Positions 11,024 to 21,601 of a DNA stretch of 64,000 bases are shown piece after piece (the stretch's first letter is position 1; every line of letters begins with the position of its first letter). The position numbers were made by a program, and so were the translations under genes. The notes beneath the pieces are model-generated. The model ran no database searches. It was not told the DNA's origin and saw nothing but the letters and a program-made list of their open reading frames with translations. The DNA is taken from contig JASJOG010000065.1 in assembly GCA_030142905.1 (NCBI GenBank), positions 457,501 to 521,500 on the forward strand, written 5' to 3'. Source of the DNA: Heliopora coerulea (lineage: Eukaryota; Cnidaria; Anthozoa; Scleralcyonacea; Helioporidae).

Positions 11024-11114
11024 CATACTCCGTTATATTTAAAGATAGAGGATGCGCAGTCAGGTTTATACATGATATAAGGAGTCGTTCTCTGACCTGG
11101 AATTATTTTATTTT

Positions 11115-11150
11115 CGAGCTTTCGACTGTCTGGCTACAGTCTTCAACGAG
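11115..11150 (-). ncRNA. Degenerate hammerhead-like motif, left PLE end
   Basis: Mirror image of 14905-14940: a perfect 6-bp stem II (GACTGT / ACAGTC) followed by GAAA, but the CUGANGA box is degraded (CGTTGAA). Confidence 0.5.
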
Positions 11151-11269
11151 AAGAATAAAGAGTAACAAGATGGTGTGTTCTATTTATACAAGTGATGAGC
11201 GGGAATGACGTAATGGGTAAAGCGGTGGAATTACAATAAGAATGGTTCGGATACAAAGGTTATAAGGAA

Positions 11270-12100
11270 CTATTTCCGTAAAAGAATCGAGTATTGTCCT
11301 GGGAGTGCGCGGGAGTTATTGTCGGCTTGGTTGGTTGAGGCAGTGTTCCAGGATTCTAGTGTTTTCAGAATTCTATAGTGTACTTTGTCGATAATAGGGG
11401 CGTTCTTAAAATCTATGTTGTGGTCGTGTTTCCAGGCGTGGTTTGCGACGTTTGACGCTCGTGCGAAATTCTTTATGTTTCTCTCGTGTTCATTTCTTCG
11501 TGTTAAGAACGATCTCCCGGTTTCCCCAATAGAGCTCCAGTTGTAGTCAGCACAAGGTATTTTGTAAACAACATTCGTTTGCTCTTCAGCAGGTGGTCTG
11601 AATTTCGGGGGAGGGAATAGCTGTTGCAACGTTTTGAGAGGCTTGTTGGTAACTCGGATGTCATGTGTGCGTAATGTCCTGGTGATATTTTCTGTGAGTC
11701 CTTTAATGTAGGGAAGGACAGTGTAACATGTTGTTTTTTCACGTGGTTCCACCATTTTGAAGAACATTCCAACTAATTCTTTAGGTTCTGGTGTCACCAT
11801 GGTTGAGTTTTCAGACTTTTTAATTGCATCTTGAATTAGTCTCTTTGGATATCCGTTGCTCGTTAGTGCATTTGTTACATAGTTTATTTCGTTAGTAACT
11901 CCTTCTTCAATTGTCGGCAGTGTGGTGGCTCGGTGGATTAGGGTGTTTATGGTGGACTGTTTGTGGGTCTTGGGGTGGTGGGAATTGAAGTCCAGGTATC
12001 GATCGGTGTGGGTAGGTTTCCTGTATACATCAATCTTGATTTGGTCATTTTGTCGTGTGACCAAGGTTTCGAGGAAGGGTAGTCGATTGTGCTCATTCAT
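11270..12100 (-). pseudogene. PLE 3' ORF with GIY-YIG domain, left copy
   Basis: 276 residues from MNEHNRLPFLETLV to SILLRK. The C-terminal GIY-YIG region reads NVVYKIPCADYNWSSIGETG, so the YIG tyrosine is Ser. Relative to the right copy it has His for Arg before DIRV and Tyr for Cys in the CADC motif; losing this Cys could break a Cys-rich site. The frame is offset from the RT by the shared short duplication. Confidence 0.85.
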
Positions 12101-12908
12101 GTTCTACTGTAAAGTTGATGTCAGGGTCAATTGAGTTGAAGTTGTCATGGAGGGAGGTCACAGCATTGGAATTGATGATGCAGAAACAATCGTCTACGTA
12201 GCGTTTCCAAACTTTCGGTTTGACTTCGGCGATGTTGATTGCCTCTTCTTCGATCTCTTCCATACATAAATTTGCGACGACGGGACTGACGGGGCTTCCC
12301 ACAGCACAGCCGTGCAACTGTCTGTAAGTGTCTCCATTGTAGATGAAGTAGTTGTTGGAAAGAGTGAATTCCAACAGTGAAATGATATCATCCACAGTCA
12401 AATTCGTTCGTAGGGGTAAAGTGGGGTCGCGTTGAAGTTTACTCTTGATGTACGTGCACGCCTTGGTCACGGGGATGGCGGTGAAGAGAGAGATTACGTC
12501 AAATGATATCATCACGTCATCTTTGTTGATGGAGAGATTGGCCATTTCTTTGGAAAATTGGGATGAATTCTTCAGTGAGAAGCCATTTTTGTTTTGTGGT
12601 GGTGATAAAATCGCGGTTAGGAATCTGGAAGTGTTATATAGGGTAGAGTTTGTCCAGGTAACGATGGGTCTCAGTGGGTTGCCTTCTTTGTGGTGTTTGA
12701 CGGAGCTTCTGATGGTGGGTGGTGTGCCATCTGTGGAGCGTAGTCTTTGGTAGGTCGTCTCGTCGAGTTTGTCGTGATTCTTCAAGTCAAGGAGTTTATT
12801 GTTTAGTTGGCGTTCTATCTTTTTGAAGAGCGGTCTCGTGGTTTTTTCATAGGTTTTTTCATCGGTTAAGATCGTTTCTATCTTGCTTTTGTAGTCGTTT
12901 CTGTCCAT
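12093..12908 (-). pseudogene. PLE reverse transcriptase fragment, left copy
   Basis: 271 residues starting MDRNDYKSKIETIL. Same RT motifs as the right copy: FDVISLFTAIP (motif A), GCAVGSPVSPVVANL (motif B), KRYVDDCF (motif C with YVDD). It lacks the upstream coding sequence present in the spacer for the right copy. It ends at the same frameshift as the right copy (TGA overlapping the next ATG). Confidence 0.85.
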
Positions 12909-12929
12909 TACAACAAAGCAGTTCCTCCC

Positions 12930-13962
12930 CTACAAGAGAATCGTTGCAGAAGTAGAAGCCACCATTATAAGCCTCCCCGACGAAAGCAAAGAACAAGTTC
13001 GCACAAACGTGGCATCCGCCTTGGACAGAGCGCAACCGCCAACACACAAAAACATATCGAAAGAAGAAAAATACGCCCTGAACACAGTGAAGAAAGACAA
13101 CAGCAGATTAGTACTGAAAGCCGACAAAGAGAACTGTTTTGTTGTAATGGACAGAAACGACTACAAAAGCAAGATAGAAACGATCTTAACCGATGAAAAA
13201 ACCTATGAAAAAACCACGAGACCGCTCTTCAAAAAGATAGAACGCCAACTAAACAATAAACTCCTTGACTTGAAGAATCACGACAAACTCGACGAGACGA
13301 CCTACCAAAGACTACGCTCCACAGATGGCACACCACCCACCATCAGAAGCTCCGTCAAACACCACAAAGAAGGCAACCCACTGAGACCCATCGTTACCTG
13401 GACAAACTCTACCCTATATAACACTTCCAGATTCCTAACCGCGATTTTATCACCACCACAAAACAAAAATGGCTTCTCACTGAAGAATTCATCCCAATTT
13501 TCCAAAGAAATGGCCAATCTCTCCATCAACAAAGATGACGTGATGATATCATTTGACGTAATCTCTCTCTTCACCGCCATCCCCGTGACCAAGGCGTGCA
13601 CGTACATCAAGAGTAAACTTCAACGCGACCCCACTTTACCCCTACGAACGAATTTGACTGTGGATGATATCATTTCACTGTTGGAATTCACTCTTTCCAA
13701 CAACTACTTCATCTACAATGGAGACACTTACAGACAGTTGCACGGCTGTGCTGTGGGAAGCCCCGTCAGTCCCGTCGTCGCAAATTTATGTATGGAAGAG
13801 ATCGAAGAAGAGGCAATCAACATCGCCGAAGTCAAACCGAAAGTTTGGAAACGCTACGTAGACGATTGTTTCTGCATCATCAATTCCAATGCTGTGACCT
13901 CCCTCCATGACAACTTCAACTCAATTGACCCTGACATCAACTTTACAGTAGAACATGAATGA
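12930..13962 (+). pseudogene. PLE reverse transcriptase, right copy (5'-truncated)
   Basis: Open from the palindrome centre: an N-terminal region (PDESKEQVRTNVASALDRAQ, then KADKENCFVVMDRN), then the RT palm with FDVISLFTAIP, GCAVGSPVSPVVANL and KRYVDDCF. The catalytic YVDD aspartates are present. It has no natural start in view; the first Met is at 13009. The ORF stops at 13960-13962, 7 bases into the next ORF. Confidence 0.88.
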
Positions 13963-14785
13963 GCACAATCGACTACCCTTCCTCGAAACCTTGGTCACAC
14001 GACAAAATGACCAAATCAAGATTGATGTATACAGGAAACCTACCCACACCGATCGATACCTGGACTTCAATTCCCACCACCCCAAGACCCACAAACAGTC
14101 CACCATAAACACCCTAATCCACCGAGCCACCACACTGCCGACAATTGAAGAAGGAGTTACTAACGAAATAAACTATGTAACAAATGCACTAACGAGCAAC
14201 GGATATCCAAAGAGACTAATTCAAGATGCAATTAAAAAGTCTGAAAACTCAACCATGGTGACACCAGAACCTAAAGAATTAGTTGGAATGTTCTTCAAAA
14301 TGGTGGAACCACGTGAAAAAACAACATGTTACACTGTCCTCCCCTACATTAAAGGACTCACAGAAAATATCACCAGGACATTACGCACACGTGACATCCG
14401 AGTTACCAACAAGCCTCTCAAAACGTTGCAACAACTATTCCCTCCCCCGAAATTCAGACCACCTGCTGAAGAGCAAACGAATGTTGTTTACAAAATACCT
14501 TGTGCTGACTGCAACTGGAGCTCTATTGGGGAAACCGGGAGATCGTTCTTAACACGAAGAAATGAACACGAGAGAAACATAAAGAATTTCGCACGAGCGT
14601 CAAACGTCGCAAACCACGCCTGGAAACACGACCACAACATAGATTTTAAGAACGCCCCTATTATCGACAAAGTACACTATAGAATTCTGAAAACACTAGA
14701 ATCCTGGAACACTGCCTCAACCAACCAAGCCGACAATAACTCCCGCGCACTCCCAGGACAATACTCGATTCTTTTACGGAAATAG
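13955..14785 (+). pseudogene. PLE 3' ORF with GIY-YIG domain, right copy
   Basis: 276 residues. The start DVYRKPTHTDRYL is the RT thumb region that normally continues the palm frame; the end has NVVYKIPCADCNWSSIGETG and TRRNEHERN, the GIY-YIG core with its Arg-rich helix. The overlap sequence ATGAATGA looks like a 4-base duplication that split one long ORF into two. Confidence 0.88.
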
Positions 14786-14904
14786 TTCCTTATAACCTTT
14801 GTATCCGAACCATTCTTATTGTAATTCCACCGCTTTACCCATTACGTCATTCCCGCTCATCACTTGTATAAATAGAACACACCATCTTGTTACTCTTTAT
14901 TCTT

Positions 14905-14940
14905 CTCGTTGAAGACTGTAGCCAGACAGTCGAAAGCTCG
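14905..14940 (+). ncRNA. Degenerate hammerhead-like motif, right PLE end
   Basis: CTCGTTGAAGACTGTAGCCA continues to ACAGTCGAAAGC. Stem II GACTGT / ACAGTC is perfect and GAAA is intact, while the CUGANGA box is not. Hammerhead motifs at PLE ends are established. Confidence 0.5.
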
Positions 14941-15797
14941 AAAATAAAATAATTCCAGGTCAGAGAACGACTCTTTATATCATACTCCGTTATGTACCGT
15001 ACCAAGCAGGCACGTAGCTAGGATGTAAAATTTGGGGGGGCAGCACTATTTTTTGGTGGGGCAGTTGTTTGAAGTCGAAACAGATGAATGTGAATCTTCT
15101 AGTTTTAAGCTCTCGACACTAGGAGTCTGCGACTCACCACTATGCACGCTAGAAGCGGGTTTTGTGTCCTCCGTTCGATTTCGCTTTACAAAATATGACG
15201 ATATCTTTGGCATAGTTTGTGATAACCTTTTACTCATATTAAAATCACGAGTTAAAACGGGAAACAAAAGGCAGCAAAAATCTATAAGAGTATTAAGAGA
15301 TAAAAGGTTTTCTATTTCAGAATCCAGACTGGCAGATCAACACAGTTAGAGACATGCGGGACACCATGCTGACTTAGACGTTGAACTCTTGTTTCGCTCG
15401 GCTATTCATAAATGAGCATTAAAGGCCTGAGCGAGATACCGGACCTACTAAAAATATCAGTGGCCTTACTCCCTTTCAGTACAATTCTCGCACATAAATT
15501 ATACTTCCTTTGAGTGTTTTCATCTTTGAGTTTGACGACGTCAACCGTCAACGTCATGCAAAATTTGCATTGCAAACAATCCAAACAGAAAATAAATAAC
15601 TCAAGTAATTCTGCTATTAAAAGCCAGCCTAACATTCCTGGTCAACTGAAAATAAAAAAATGTTGCAAAAGAGATAAAAAACATGACTTACCTTTCAAAA
15701 AAGCTCTTAACCGACTTAAAGTCTTAAAGCTAAGTTAGCTAAAACGGATTAGTGGTTATAAAATTTCAGTTTTGACGCCCGCGATTTCCGTTTCTAC

Positions 15798-17299
15798 CAC
15801 AGACCTCTAAATAAGACTAGATCACTGATCTCTAAATAAGACTGGATAGAGCAACTCCAGTCTCTCGCTCACCGAAAATTGAAGCCGGAAGTGAAGCTGA
15901 AAATCTCACAGCGGCCATATTGGAAGGACCCACTTGTAGTTATACGGCTATTACTGAATTATGATTTTCGCTCTTAATGGTTGTGATTTCAACGAAAACC
16001 AGTTAACCATTACATTTTTAGCAATAAATTGTATCTTTCGATGGTGGAGAACTTTAAACGTGGCCAGAGTAACTGAAAATCAGCAGAAATTCGATGATTT
16101 TTACCCTAGCGAAGACCGATGCCAGTCACCGCTTTGAAGAAATGTGACTACAGTAAGAAAAAAGTTGCGGATAACATTATGTAACTTTAGCAGTTTGACA
16201 GTGACTTAACAATAAAGAGAAGATATTACCGTTTCTGTATACGTCTTGTCTTTGTTTTTCGGATCTCGGGTTTACCAAGTGTATGTATTCGAGGTTTTAT
16301 TTAAATTACTGTATTTGTCCAACAAATTCAACAATTTCCTGACTATCAATGACGATGAGCGTTTGACGAAAATAAACTTTGCCCAACTCTTTTGCCGGGA
16401 TCAATTACTGAATGAACCATACAAACCCAATTTACTGCTAGATGTTGCTGATCAGAGATGATGGGTTCTGTAATCTTATAAAGGTTCAATATATGCATTT
16501 TGTTTGCACTAGTGCATGTAGTAAACTTGAGTTCACAGCCGTTTGTTGTGATTTAATATGAAGTTTTTTAATATGTTTTTCACGGTTTTGATATAATCAT
16601 CGAATTTCAGCTGATTTTCAGTTACTCTGGCCACGTTTAAAGTTCTCCACCATCGAAAGATACAATTTATTGCTAAAAATGTAATGGTTAACTGGTTTTC
16701 GTTGAAATCACAACCATTAAGAGCGAAAATCATAATTCAGTAATAGCCGTATAACTACAAGTGGGTCCTTCCAATATGGCCGCCGTGAAATTTTCAGCTT
16801 GAAAAAGTTAAAGTTGAAAAAACTTTATTTACCCACGCTGGTATCGTCAGCAGAGCTGGTTTCCACGATAGGCGTGTAAAAAGTATAATTAAAATAACAT
16901 ACATATAAATATATAATAGATATACTACAAATAGAGAATCTAAGCTAAGACTAATAGTAATATGCCGCACGATTGTTTACAAAATGCGCGATGTATATTT
17001 GCAGGTTTTGTGTTTAAAAATGATGAGCAGCGATTTTTCTTTCAAAAGAGAGGCGTGTTTTACTTTCTCTTAGGTCAGTTGGTAAGGAGTTCCATAAGGC
17101 AGATCCATCGAACATAAGGCTTTTTTTCATATTGTTAGTACGAGGTTTCGGCAAACGAACTAAGCTGTGGCTATCACGAAGATCATAATTTATAAGTTCA
17201 TTTTTGTAGGTAAATAGGTCATGGAGGCAACTTGCGGCTTCAATTTTTGCTGAGCGAGAGACTAGAGTTGCTCTATCCAGTCTTATTTAGAGGTCAGTG
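15798..17299. mobile_element. Nested inverted-repeat element with 8-bp duplication
   Basis: Ends are CACAGACCTCTAAATAAGAC (left) and, inverted, CACTGACCTCTAAATAAGAC (right). The octamer GTTTCTAC is exact on both sides (15790-15797 and 17300-17307). The left end has its terminal about 35 bases duplicated in tandem. Inverted similarity continues inward: 15893-16085 pairs with 16612-16800. hAT and P superfamilies both make 8-bp duplications, so the class is unsettled. No transposase was identified in the central 16086-16611. Confidence 0.75.
16801..17232 (-). mobile_element. CR1/L2-like LINE 3' end, nested
   Basis: On the minus strand one frame reads YDLRDSHSLVRLPKPRTNNM then ALWNSLPTDLRESK, the C-terminal signature of CR1/L2-type reverse transcriptases, followed by an untranslated tail ending near AATAAAG. 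It interrupts the right inverted arm of the element at 15798 precisely where the left arm is continuous (GAAGCCGGAAGTGAAGCTGA near 15880). Confidence 0.75.
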
Positions 17300-17551
17300 G
17301 TTTCTACCCAGACTACTCAGCGACTGCTTCATGTTGTCAAATGTAGTGGACTTGGTATAACGTTACAAAAATAGGTCAGAATGGTCAGCGAAAAAATATT
17401 TTCCATAAGATATTTTAAAAATCTATCGGATTTTGGCATATTTAAATTATATTTGAAACCACTTCAGAATTTTCTTTGAGGGGGTGAGGACAAATTTTGG
17501 GGGGGCGATTGCACCCCCTCGCACCCCCGTAGCTACGTGCCTGGTTCCAAG

Positions 17552-19060
17552 TACCAATGCGGCTGCTCCATCTCATTCTGTGTTCCTTGAATATTTACTG
17601 ATCTCAAGTCCAGGTTTCATTAAAGCCAATCCGCAAAATTAACTTACCTACGCCTCTTAATTCAAGCCTCCCACAAACAATGGGTTGCTGATTTAAGTAT
17701 AGTTTAGTTACCGTAACCAAGATAACTACGTTGTTGATTAACCAACCTAGATATCAAGGTTAAGGTAATTAACCTACTTAGTTCATCGTCACAGAGGCTT
17801 TATACAGAATGTAGTAGTGTAGTAGTATTATTTGATTTGGGTGTTTAAAAATAAATTTGAATTTCATCGTTCTGTTTATTGCTGGGTTTTTGAACAACGA
17901 GACGACTAGTTAATGTCCCAGGGATAATATATAGGTAATTAAGTGATTTTAAGAACTGCGGTACATCAGAGAAAACCGAGATAATCATGAACTAATAAAA
18001 CATAGTTCATTCTTCTGGGAGGTTTGGAAACAATTGTAATATATAATCAAATTTGAATACCCGAGATAATTGACATTTCTATCCGGATTTGTGCTCTTCA
18101 ATCAATGATAAAAGACAGCAAATCTCTAATCTTTGACGGTCATTTGAGCAACCTACTAAGGTAATAACGTTGGGTAGGTTTTCCATACAAGCAATCGCAT
18201 AACCCGTCGATGCAATCGCCAGTTTAGTTGTAATTATGACATTGTTTTTGGTGTTTTACAAACCGACCGGACCTAAAAACTATTGCTTGATAGGATAATC
18301 CAGTTTCACATAGAAAGGATTGAGTTTTATTTTATCGTTAGTTTGATCAATGTTGGAAAATCGGTAAAGCTGGACTGGCTCAAATATGACCGAGCAATTT
18401 AACTGGCAATAAAAATCAATAATTCAAGGTAGATAATCGAAGAATTTCTTAGTTTTCCTACCTAAAAAGTGTCTGTTTATAGTTAAATATATACTTTATA
18501 TCTCATTAAAATCTGAATATCTCATTAAAAAAGTGGTACATACAGGCGTCTTAGTTTTAAACTTTAGTGAGCTATGTTAAAGACTTCTCTAGATATTTGC
18601 ACATTAGCTAGGAATGTAATATTTCAGTTTGATGAAGTCTGGGCAAGAAATTTAATCAGTATCTCAGAAGTTTTAAGAACTAAATTGTCTTGCAGCAATG
18701 CTTAAGTAATTCTTAATGGTACATGACCAGAAACGTTGCAGCTAGCTTTGTTGCACGACTAAATAGTCTCTATTTAGGCCTTAACTTTACAATTTTATAA
18801 AATTCTGCCCTACTAAATGTGGGAAATTGCATAATAAAGGCCTCAGTATTCCAAAATTTCTATATAGCGACACAATACAACAAAGTGTAATTCGATGCAC
18901 AACAAAGATTAGCTTCCGATGCACAACAAAAAGTTCTCAATACACAACAAAATTAAAGTGGGACAAGCGAACATTCGGGACAGGCAGGAACGGTAGATGA
19001 ATTCTGGTGATGATTTTCAGTGACTGTGCTCAGTTAATTCAAGGATTTATAGTTATTGAT
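17552..19060. other. Intergenic, AT-rich, nothing recognised
   Basis: No open frame of note, no recognised repeat ends. CACAACAAA words recur at 18880-18955 (four times), a small local repeat. Confidence 0.4.
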
Positions 19061-19071
19061 GTTTTGTCCAA

Positions 19072-19600
19072 TTTGCGGAGAAACAATACAAACAAACTTT
19101 ACGTATTGCCCTTTTTTGTGGACGGGAAGTAGCCAGGTTCATAGATGAAGGCCCGGTTGACCACAAAGAAATGGGCGAATCACCACCCGAAGACGCAGCA
19201 TTTGTAGAGCTGATAGAGCATTACTTTAAACAAGGTTTGGCGTATCAAAAGATACTTTTTTTAGAAAAACTATGGCGTCAAAATGTTGTTACAGATGTTA
19301 AATACAAAGCTTCGTCACCTTGGTTTATAGGTAGTTAAAAGTTTAAAACAGAGATTACAACCTAGATTGGGTCCGCCGTCGTGTTGAGTGAGAGCTGAAT
19401 GGTCTTGTCAGCTCTGGTGGTAATCGTGCTGTCTGGCACACCTTTGCAAATGAAATGTACCAAGAGAAACTGTTCGTGGGATCCTGAAAGAATTAAACCC
19501 TAAAGCTGTGAAGGAAAGAAGACCAAAAACCCTCCGTCGTCGTGTTTACTACACACAAGGGCTATATCACTCCTCCTCAATTACTGCTTCTTTAGTTGTC
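19072..19600 (+). pseudogene. Integrase-core-type transposon relic
   Basis: A zinc-ribbon-like start (FCPICGETIQTNFTYCPF), then AFVELIEHYFKQGLAYQKIL resembling the helix-turn-helix lead-in of DDE integrase-core proteins common in invertebrate genomes, and later RELNPKAVKERRPKTLRRRV followed by YYTQG, resembling the stretch just before the DDE core. Frameshifts and stops separate these blocks and the catalytic core is missing. Confidence 0.5.
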
Positions 19601-19650
19601 ATCCATCCCAACTGGTCTGAAATAGAACAAAATATTGTGTTAAATTAAAA

Positions 19651-19776
19651 GGATAGATAGAAAGAAAGACAGGAATAAAGAAAGAAAGATAGGAAGAAAG
19701 GAAGAAAGAAAGAAAGGAAAAAAGGAAGGAAGGAAGAAAGAAAGAAAGAAAGAAAGAAAGATAAAAAGAAAGAAAA
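19651..19776. repeat. GAAA/GGAA microsatellite
   Basis: About 125 bases of purine-only AAAG/GGAAG repeats on the + strand; the long Phe/Ser/Leu frames on the minus strand are artefacts of it. Confidence 0.9.
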
Positions 19777-20154
19777 ACCAAAACAAATAAGATCCATCAA
19801 CAATGATATAGTTAAGGGTGGGCCAGGCTCATCCAATAACTGAGAAAGCCCCCCATATTAACCAAATATTAATATTGTTTTGCTGACCAGCTTGGTCTTC
19901 AAGACCTCTCTCGTATAGATGGTATAAATACTTACAGGAAGTTAGCAACTGTATAAGACTGCAACTCACCCTTATCATTCACAGAGGTGACAGGCTCAGG
20001 GGGTATCTGCGACAATCAATCTCAAATCAATTTCATCAATGAAGCTGGAATCGTCTGTAAAAACTCCATTAATTTCAGTCTCTTCTTTGCTTTTGGTTTA
20101 ATTCTTACTTAAGTGAGCGAACTCAAGTCTGTAAAGTTAATAATACAATTTCTT

Positions 20155-21060
20155 CGTCAAAGCCTGTTACTTGCGGCGTTCCTTAGAGGTCAAATCTGGG
20201 TCCACTTCTCTTCTTGCTCCATATCAACGATTTGCCGAATTGTTTAAAGTCATCTACACCTGCAATTTATGCTGATGACGCAAATGTAACTATTACTGGA
20301 GCAATAGCCAATGACATCAAAAAAATCCTGAATGACCAGCTTGAAAATGTTCATCAGTGGCGTACGGTAAATAAATTAACTCTCAATGTCGATAAAACGG
20401 CATATATGATAATTGGTACATACCAGAAAATATCTAAAATCTGTGGTGATTATCAAATTATAATTGACATTGGAGAAGAAAAAAGTAAAGCGAGTAACAT
20501 CTATAAAAAATCTAGGGGTCATAATCGATGACAAACTACGCTGGATTGAACAAATCGATTGCATCAGCACGAAGGTGTCTAGAGCTATTGGAATTATTAG
20601 ACGTGCAAAGCCATATGTAAAAAAAGATAGCCTAGAGATTATGTATAAATCTCTAGTTTTACCCTATTCCGGTTATTGCTCCCTTGTTTGGGGCAACTGC
20701 AACAATACGTTAAACGTTGCACGAGTTATTAGCGGAGACACATATGATATACGTTCAGAAGGAATCCTTCGTAAATTTGGATGGAGAAATCTTGATGATC
20801 GTAGAACCTCGCAGATTTTATCATATGTTAATAAAGCTCTACATAAGAAATGCCCTAATAGAATTAATGAAATGTTTGAATTATCTGAAAATGAAAAATA
20901 TAATTTAAGGAGCAATAACCTAATGCTGATACTATCAAAACCAAACACTAATGCCATGAAGAGAAGTTTTAGCTACGCGGCTGCTAAAATCTGGAATACC
21001 CAATCTACTTATGAAAAAAGTAAAGTTCTTACTAATGTAGATTCTTAGTTAATTCTGATT
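20155..21060 (+). mobile_element. CR1/L2-like LINE reverse transcriptase fragment
   Basis: The frames read KPVTCGVP, GPLLFLLHINDLPN, IYADDANVTI (the RT motif C is YADD) and, after a frameshift near 20470-20500, KNLGVIIDDKLRWIEQI, KSLVLPYSGYCSLVWGN and NLRSNNLMLILSKPNT. This is the 3' half of a non-LTR retrotransposon. The usual [12 protein letters not shown] block is shortened between NNTLN and VARVI, so a small deletion is likely. Inactive. Confidence 0.85.
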
Positions 21061-21139
21061 TTATATACAATATTGATAGATACATTTTAATGCAATAAAG
21101 ATCTATTTTAGCCTGTAAAGAATTTCACATGTTTAGGTA

Positions 21140-21290
21140 GGAAAAACTCAAGATATGAGTCAAAACAAAACGAGATTATGAGAACGTACTCTGATGATGA
21201 CTACTTCTGTCTGATGATGACTTTGTAAGAAAGTCGAAATATTACAGTCTCATATACTCGTCTTGTTTTGACTCATATCTTGAGTTTTCC
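21140..21290. repeat. Fold-back unit B
   Basis: Arms 21140-21174 and 21257-21290 are inverted (one mismatch, one indel; core CTCAAGATATGAGTCAAAAC). Weaker pairing continues inward (ATTATGAGA with TCTCATAT). A hammerhead-like core lies just before the right arm. The 16 bases CTGATGATGACTACTT and CTGATGATGACTTTGT (21191 and 21211) show a partial tandem duplication of the core start. Confidence 0.8.
21211..21239 (+). ncRNA. Hammerhead-like core, unit B
   Basis: CTGATGA, perfect 6-bp stem II (GACTTT / AAAGTC, loop GTAAG), GAAA. All conserved core positions that can be read here are intact. Confidence 0.65.
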
Positions 21291-21601
21291 AAGATGTCTC
21301 TATTTTTCGGAATATGTTTTATTTTAAAAATATTATAAAAAAATTATAAATATTATATAAATATTTAAAAAATATTATAAAAAGTTTTTTCTATATTTTG
21401 CGAAACTTTGTCGTGTATTGAAATCTGTTTTGGTGAATCAATAATTTGAAATGTGTATTGGATATTTTTCTTGTAAATCGAGTTTTTTTTTTTTGTGCAC
21501 TGATATTTTCTTTTGCGTATTGCACATATGGGTCACCGTAGTAAAGCTGTTAGAGATGTAAACTTAAATCGCGAACGCAGGAGAAGAATGAAATAGGTCT
21601 A

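Larger units (their letters stand above)
11072..12924 (-). repeat. Left arm of the PLE palindrome
   Basis: Reverse complement of 13131-14983 with no net length difference. The differences I noticed cluster in the outer third (about 11540-11720); the inner part including the RT motifs appears identical at the protein level. Confidence 0.9.
11024..14993. mobile_element. Head-to-head inverted pair of Penelope-like elements
   Basis: Two PLE copies point away from a 206-base centre: left arm 11072-12924 (minus strand) and right arm 13131-14983 (plus strand). Both arms are 1853 bases long and nearly identical. The spacer 12925-13130 carries the upstream coding part belonging to the right copy, so the left copy is more 5'-truncated. 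The 13-base direct repeat CATACTCCGTTAT lies at 11024-11036 and 14981-14993, suggesting one target duplication for the whole pair; the left side also has about 35 extra bases between repeat and arm. Paired inverted and 5'-truncated copies are known for PLEs. Confidence 0.9.
15007..17543. mobile_element. hAT-like DNA transposon, interrupted
   Basis: The 14-base terminal repeat CAGGCACGTAGCTA is exact at the left and inverted at the right (17530-17543). Flanking octamers GTACCAAG (14999-15006) and GTTCCAAG (17544-17551) match at 7 of 8, the duplication size of hAT elements. Subterminal G-runs (GGGGGGG) mirror each other. I see no intact transposase. Most of the interior is a second element (15798-17299). 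Confidence 0.75.

Noticed and set aside
12445..12753. 102-codon frame opposite the PLE, and its mirror at 13302-13610
   Set aside because: Both are antisense shadows of the reverse-transcriptase ORF; identical because the arms are a palindrome.
15046..15267. Minus-strand frame with SKRLSQTMPKISSYFVKR as a hAT transposase N-terminus
   Set aside because: The N-terminal flavour is suggestive, but it runs outward into the transposon end and has no transposase domain, so I do not call it.
19599..19836. Minus-strand frames rich in Phe, Leu and Ser
   Set aside because: They are translations of the GAAA microsatellite and have no complex sequence.
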